NCBI RefSeq assembly: GCF_024614185.1
Contig: NZ_JAHTLF010000016.1
Location: 992,001-1,056,000 of the forward strand
Length of the DNA: 64,000 nucleotides
Source: Nocardioides carbamazepini
GTDB lineage: Bacteria > Actinomycetota > Actinomycetes > Propionibacteriales > Nocardioidaceae
Direction: 5' to 3'
Shown: in pieces, positions 61,658 through 64,000 of the stretch
Position numbering within the stretch: the first letter of the stretch is position 1
Layout: each line of letters begins with the position of its first letter
Translations under genes and position numbers: made by a program
The notes under the pieces: generated by a model
What the model was told of the DNA's origin: nothing
The model's input: the letters and a program-made list of their open reading frames with translations, nothing else
Databases searched by the model: none

Positions 61658-62806
61658 TCAGAGGCCGAGGAACCGCCCGATGATCTCCTTCTGGATCTCG
61701 GTCGTGCCGCCGTAGATCGTCTGGATGCGGGTGTCCGCGTAGGCCCGCGCGATGGGGTACTCCATCATGTAGCCGTAGCCGCCGTGCATCTGGACGCCCT
61801 GGTCGACGATCTTCTTCTGCAGCTCGGTGGTCCACCACTTCGCCATCGACGCCAGTGCGGTGTCGACCTCGCCCTTGTTGAGCTGCTCGATGCAGTGGTT
61901 GACGAACACCCGGGCGATGTAGGCCTCGGTCGCCATCTCGGCGAGCGTGAAGCGGGTGTTCTGGAACTTGCCGATCGGCTTGCCGAACGCCTCACGGCCC
62001 TTGACGTAGTCGAGGGTGAGGTCGAGGACGTGCTCGATGGCCGCGATCGCGATGCAGGCGATCGAGACCCGCTCCTGCGGCAGGTTCTGCATCAGGTAGA
62101 CGAAGCCCTGGCCCTCCTCGCCGAGCAGGTTGGCCTTCGGCACGATCACGTTGTCGAAGCTGAGCTCGGCGGTGTCCTGCGCCTTGAGACCGAGCTTGTC
62201 GAGGTTGGCACCGCGGGTGAAGCCCGCCATGCCCTCCTCGACCACGAGCAGGCTGATGCCGTGGGCGCCGGCCTCCGGGTTGGTCTTCGCGACGACGATG
62301 ACGAGGTCGGACAGGATGCCGTTGCTGATGAAGGTCTTCGAGCCGTTGAGGACGTAGTGATCGCCCTTGTCGACGGCGGTGGTGCGGATGCCCTGGAGGT
62401 CGGAGCCGGCGCCGGGCTCGGTCATCGCGATGGCGGTGATGGTCTCGCCGGTGACGGTTCCGGGCAGCCAGCGCGCCTTCTGCTCGTCGTTCGCGATCGA
62501 GATCAGGTAGGGGACGATGATGTCGGTGTGGACGGCGAAGCCGGGACCGCTCGCGCCGGCGCGGGCGCACTCCTCGGCGACGACCGCGTTGTAGCGGAAG
62601 TCCTTGATGCCGAGCCCGCCGTACTCCTCGGGCACCTCGAAGCTGAGGATGCCCGCCTCACCGGCCTTGCGCCACACCTCGCGGCTGACGATGCCGTCCT
62701 TCTCCCACTGCGCGTGGAAGGGGACGACCTCACGCTCCATGAAGGCGCGCACGGTCCGGCGGAAGTCCTCGTGCTCGGTCTCGTAGATGCTGGGGCGCTC
62801 GGGCAT
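61658..62806 (-). CDS. Acyl-CoA dehydrogenase
   Basis: A 382-residue flavoprotein that introduces the C2-C3 double bond in an acyl-CoA. FAD/acyl motifs: TAIAMTEPGAGSDLQGIRTTA, LNGSKTFISNGILSDLVIVVAKT, MQNLPQERVSIACIAIAAIEH and QIMGGYGYM-like MHGGYGYMMEYPIARAYADTRIQTIYGGTTEIQKEIIGR. The ATG overlaps the stop of the upstream oxidoreductase (ATGA). It is the second gene of a two-gene operon behind the palindrome at 63919. Confidence 0.94.
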   Translation of the reverse strand: MPERPSIYETEHEDFRRTVRAFMEREVVPFHAQWEKDGIVSREVWRKAGEAGILSFEVPEEYGGLGIKDFRYNAVVAEECARAGASGPGFAVHTDIIVPYLISIANDEQKARWLPGTVTGETITAIAMTEPGAGSDLQGIRTTAVDKGDHYVLNGSKTFISNGILSDLVIVVAKTNPEAGAHGISLLVVEEGMAGFTRGANLDKLGLKAQDTAELSFDNVIVPKANLLGEEGQGFVYLMQNLPQERVSIACIAIAAIEHVLDLTLDYVKGREAFGKPIGKFQNTRFTLAEMATEAYIARVFVNHCIEQLNKGEVDTALASMAKWWTTELQKKIVDQGVQMHGGYGYMMEYPIARAYADTRIQTIYGGTTEIQKEIIGRFLGL

Positions 62807-63852
62807 CAGCTCACCCACTCCTTCAAGGTTGCGATGGTCGCGGCGGCGGCAGCACCGTCGGGACTCGCGGGGGCGACGGACAGGTTGGTCACGCCGGACT
62901 CGCGGAAGGCGGCGATCCGCTCCTGGACGTACGACGCCGGGCCGACCAGGTTGCCGGCCTCGAGCCACTCGAGCGGGACCAGCGCCTCGGCCTCCTTCTT
63001 CTTGCCGGAGAGGTAGAGGTCCTGGATCTCCTTGGCCTCCTTCTCGAAGCCGTACTCACAGGCCAGCTGGTTGTAGAAGTTCTTGTCGCGTGCGCCCATG
63101 CCGCCGACGTACAGGGCGTAGAGGGGGCGCATGAAGTCGAGCAGAGCCTTGGTCTCGGGGCCCTCGCCGATCGCGGCCATGCCGCCCGCGGAGATCTCGA
63201 GCGGCCTGAGGTCGGCCGAGCGCTTCGCCGCGCCGCGGGCCAGGGCGTCGCCCCAGACCTCCTGGGCCTTCTCGGGGTAGTAGAGGAAGGGCAGCCAGCC
63301 GTCGGCGACCTCGGCGGTCATCGCCACGTTCTTGTCGCCCAGCGCCGCGACCCAGATCGGCAGGTCGGCACGCTCGGGGCGGTTGAGCAGCTTGAGCGGC
63401 TTGCCGAGCCCCAGCCCCTGCTCCTCGGGGAGGGGCACCTGGACGGTCTTGCCCTGGTAGTCGAGCCGCTCGCCGCGCAGACCCATCCGGAGCACCTCGA
63501 TCACCTCGCGGGTGCGGGTCAGCGGACGATCGTAGGGGAGGCCGTGGAAGCCCTCGATGACCTGGGGGCCGGAGGCGCCGAGGCCGAGGACCGCGCGTCC
63601 ACCGGAGACGTTGTCGAGACCGGCGGCGGTCTGCAGCAGTGCGCCCGGGGTGCGGGAGTACACGTTGAGGATGCCGGCACCGATCTCGACGGTCTCGGTC
63701 TTCGCGGCGAGGTACCCCATCAGTGTGGGGGCGTCGAACCCGTAGGGCTCGGCGACCCAGATCGTGTCGAGTCCGGCCTTCTCCAGGGCGACGACCTGGT
63801 CGGCCGACGCACGTGGGTTGCCCGCGTAGACGAGGGGCATCGACAGCTTCAT
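62806..63852 (-). CDS. LLM-class oxidoreductase, probably F420-dependent
   Basis: A 348-residue luciferase-like TIM-barrel enzyme. MKLSMPLVYAGNPRASADQVVALEKAGLDTIWVAEPYGFDAPTLMGYLAAKTETVEIGAGI is the family's N-terminal half; LGLGASGPQVIEGFHGLPYDRPLTRTREVIEVLR and IWVAALGDKNVAMTAEVADGWLP follow. This wording is that of F420-dependent dehydrogenases and reductases of actinobacteria. GGAAGGGAC precedes the ATG. FbiC in the same window supplies F420. It leads the operon with the acyl-CoA dehydrogenase. Confidence 0.9.
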   Translation of the reverse strand: MKLSMPLVYAGNPRASADQVVALEKAGLDTIWVAEPYGFDAPTLMGYLAAKTETVEIGAGILNVYSRTPGALLQTAAGLDNVSGGRAVLGLGASGPQVIEGFHGLPYDRPLTRTREVIEVLRMGLRGERLDYQGKTVQVPLPEEQGLGLGKPLKLLNRPERADLPIWVAALGDKNVAMTAEVADGWLPFLYYPEKAQEVWGDALARGAAKRSADLRPLEISAGGMAAIGEGPETKALLDFMRPLYALYVGGMGARDKNFYNQLACEYGFEKEAKEIQDLYLSGKKKEAEALVPLEWLEAGNLVGPASYVQERIAAFRESGVTNLSVAPASPDGAAAAATIATLKEWVS

Positions 63853-63918
63853 GAAAGTCCCTTCCGGCCTCCCGGCCATGGTGATGGCGGTCGGCGAACC
63901 ATCGCCGACCGCACAACC

Positions 63919-63937
63919 GTGACAGTAATACTGTCAC
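63919..63937. promoter_or_regulatory. Perfect palindromic operator (TetR type)
   Basis: GTGACAGTAATACTGTCAC has exact 9-bp arms around a single base. It is about 67 bp upstream of the LLM gene. Its form is typical of TetR-family operators in acyl-CoA or lipid gene sets. The regulator is not in the window, or lies just past its end, where a ribosome-site-like AGGAGG occurs at ~63993-63998 on the plus strand. Confidence 0.7.
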
Positions 63938-64000
63938 AATCCCCGTGGCTGCGGGGATGAGACCCGTCCCGGCGCGGTGCGTCGCCGTGATAGGAGGTGG

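Noticed and set aside
57115..61683. 1,522-codon frame covering the hydrolase, the amidohydrolase and the antisense of MMPL
   Set aside because: Crosses a strong terminator and three real genes; composition is Arg/Asp/Gly-rich noise.

Overview
The window is high-GC DNA with dense operons, many ATGA/GTGA start-stop overlaps, GTG starts and few spacers. Its gene content is that of a soil actinobacterium, most likely in the Nocardioides/Nocardioidaceae range. The inference rests on fbiC (coenzyme F420), an F420-type luciferase-like oxidoreductase, an SDR of the mycofactocin-coupled type, a choD-type GMC oxidase beside guaA, an MMPL transporter, DUF5709 and GPGG-motif proteins, and ROK-regulated xylose import. 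I found no rRNA, tRNA, CRISPR array, prophage or transposase.

Layout. 1-9.9 kb: rhamnose block, with the end of a rhamnulokinase gene, a small HTH protein, a secreted multidomain alpha-L-rhamnosidase and lutABC (L-lactate oxidation). Near-identical LacI-type operators precede the rhamnosidase and lutABC, so the secreted enzyme and the enzymes for the lactate end product probably form one regulon. 9.9-14.4 kb: a TetR regulator divergent from a phosphotransferase-like protein, a lipocalin-like protein and an aldehyde dehydrogenase, with a KstR-like palindrome between them. 14.5-21.1 kb: succinate-semialdehyde dehydrogenase, a cholesterol-oxidase-like enzyme, an AbiEi-like gene flanked by two 61-bp repeats, and guaA.

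21.5-34.2 kb: a catabolic locus. A DapA-type aldolase is translationally coupled to a truncated alanine dehydrogenase. Next come a cupin-like protein, an epoxide-hydrolase-like enzyme, a GntR regulator, a cytoplasmic gamma-glutamyltransferase-like protein, and a sugar-type ABC importer in an operon with a hydrolase, a mycofactocin-type SDR, an MDR oxidoreductase and a DUF1275 protein. A repeated GGATGCAATC motif at its promoters suggests one regulator. 34.2-37.6 kb: a steroid-5-alpha-reductase-like membrane protein (second KstR-like site), an FAD oxidoreductase and small conserved proteins. 37.6-42.1 kb: a ROK regulator and xylFGH. 42.1-44.7 kb: fbiC.

44.7-63.9 kb: a second catabolic island. 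Two closely paralogous GntR/FCD regulators bracket a leaderless acyl-CoA synthetase, a class II aldolase, a 2-hydroxyacid dehydrogenase, an unknown protein, a five-gene peptide-type ABC importer and an HD-domain protein. An alpha/beta hydrolase, an amidohydrolase, an MMPL transporter, an acyl-CoA dehydrogenase and an F420-type oxidoreductase follow. A GAAGATCTA motif recurs beside the regulators. The substrate is not known; the gene set suggests uptake, CoA activation, hydrolytic cleavage and oxidation of a small organic acid or xenobiotic.
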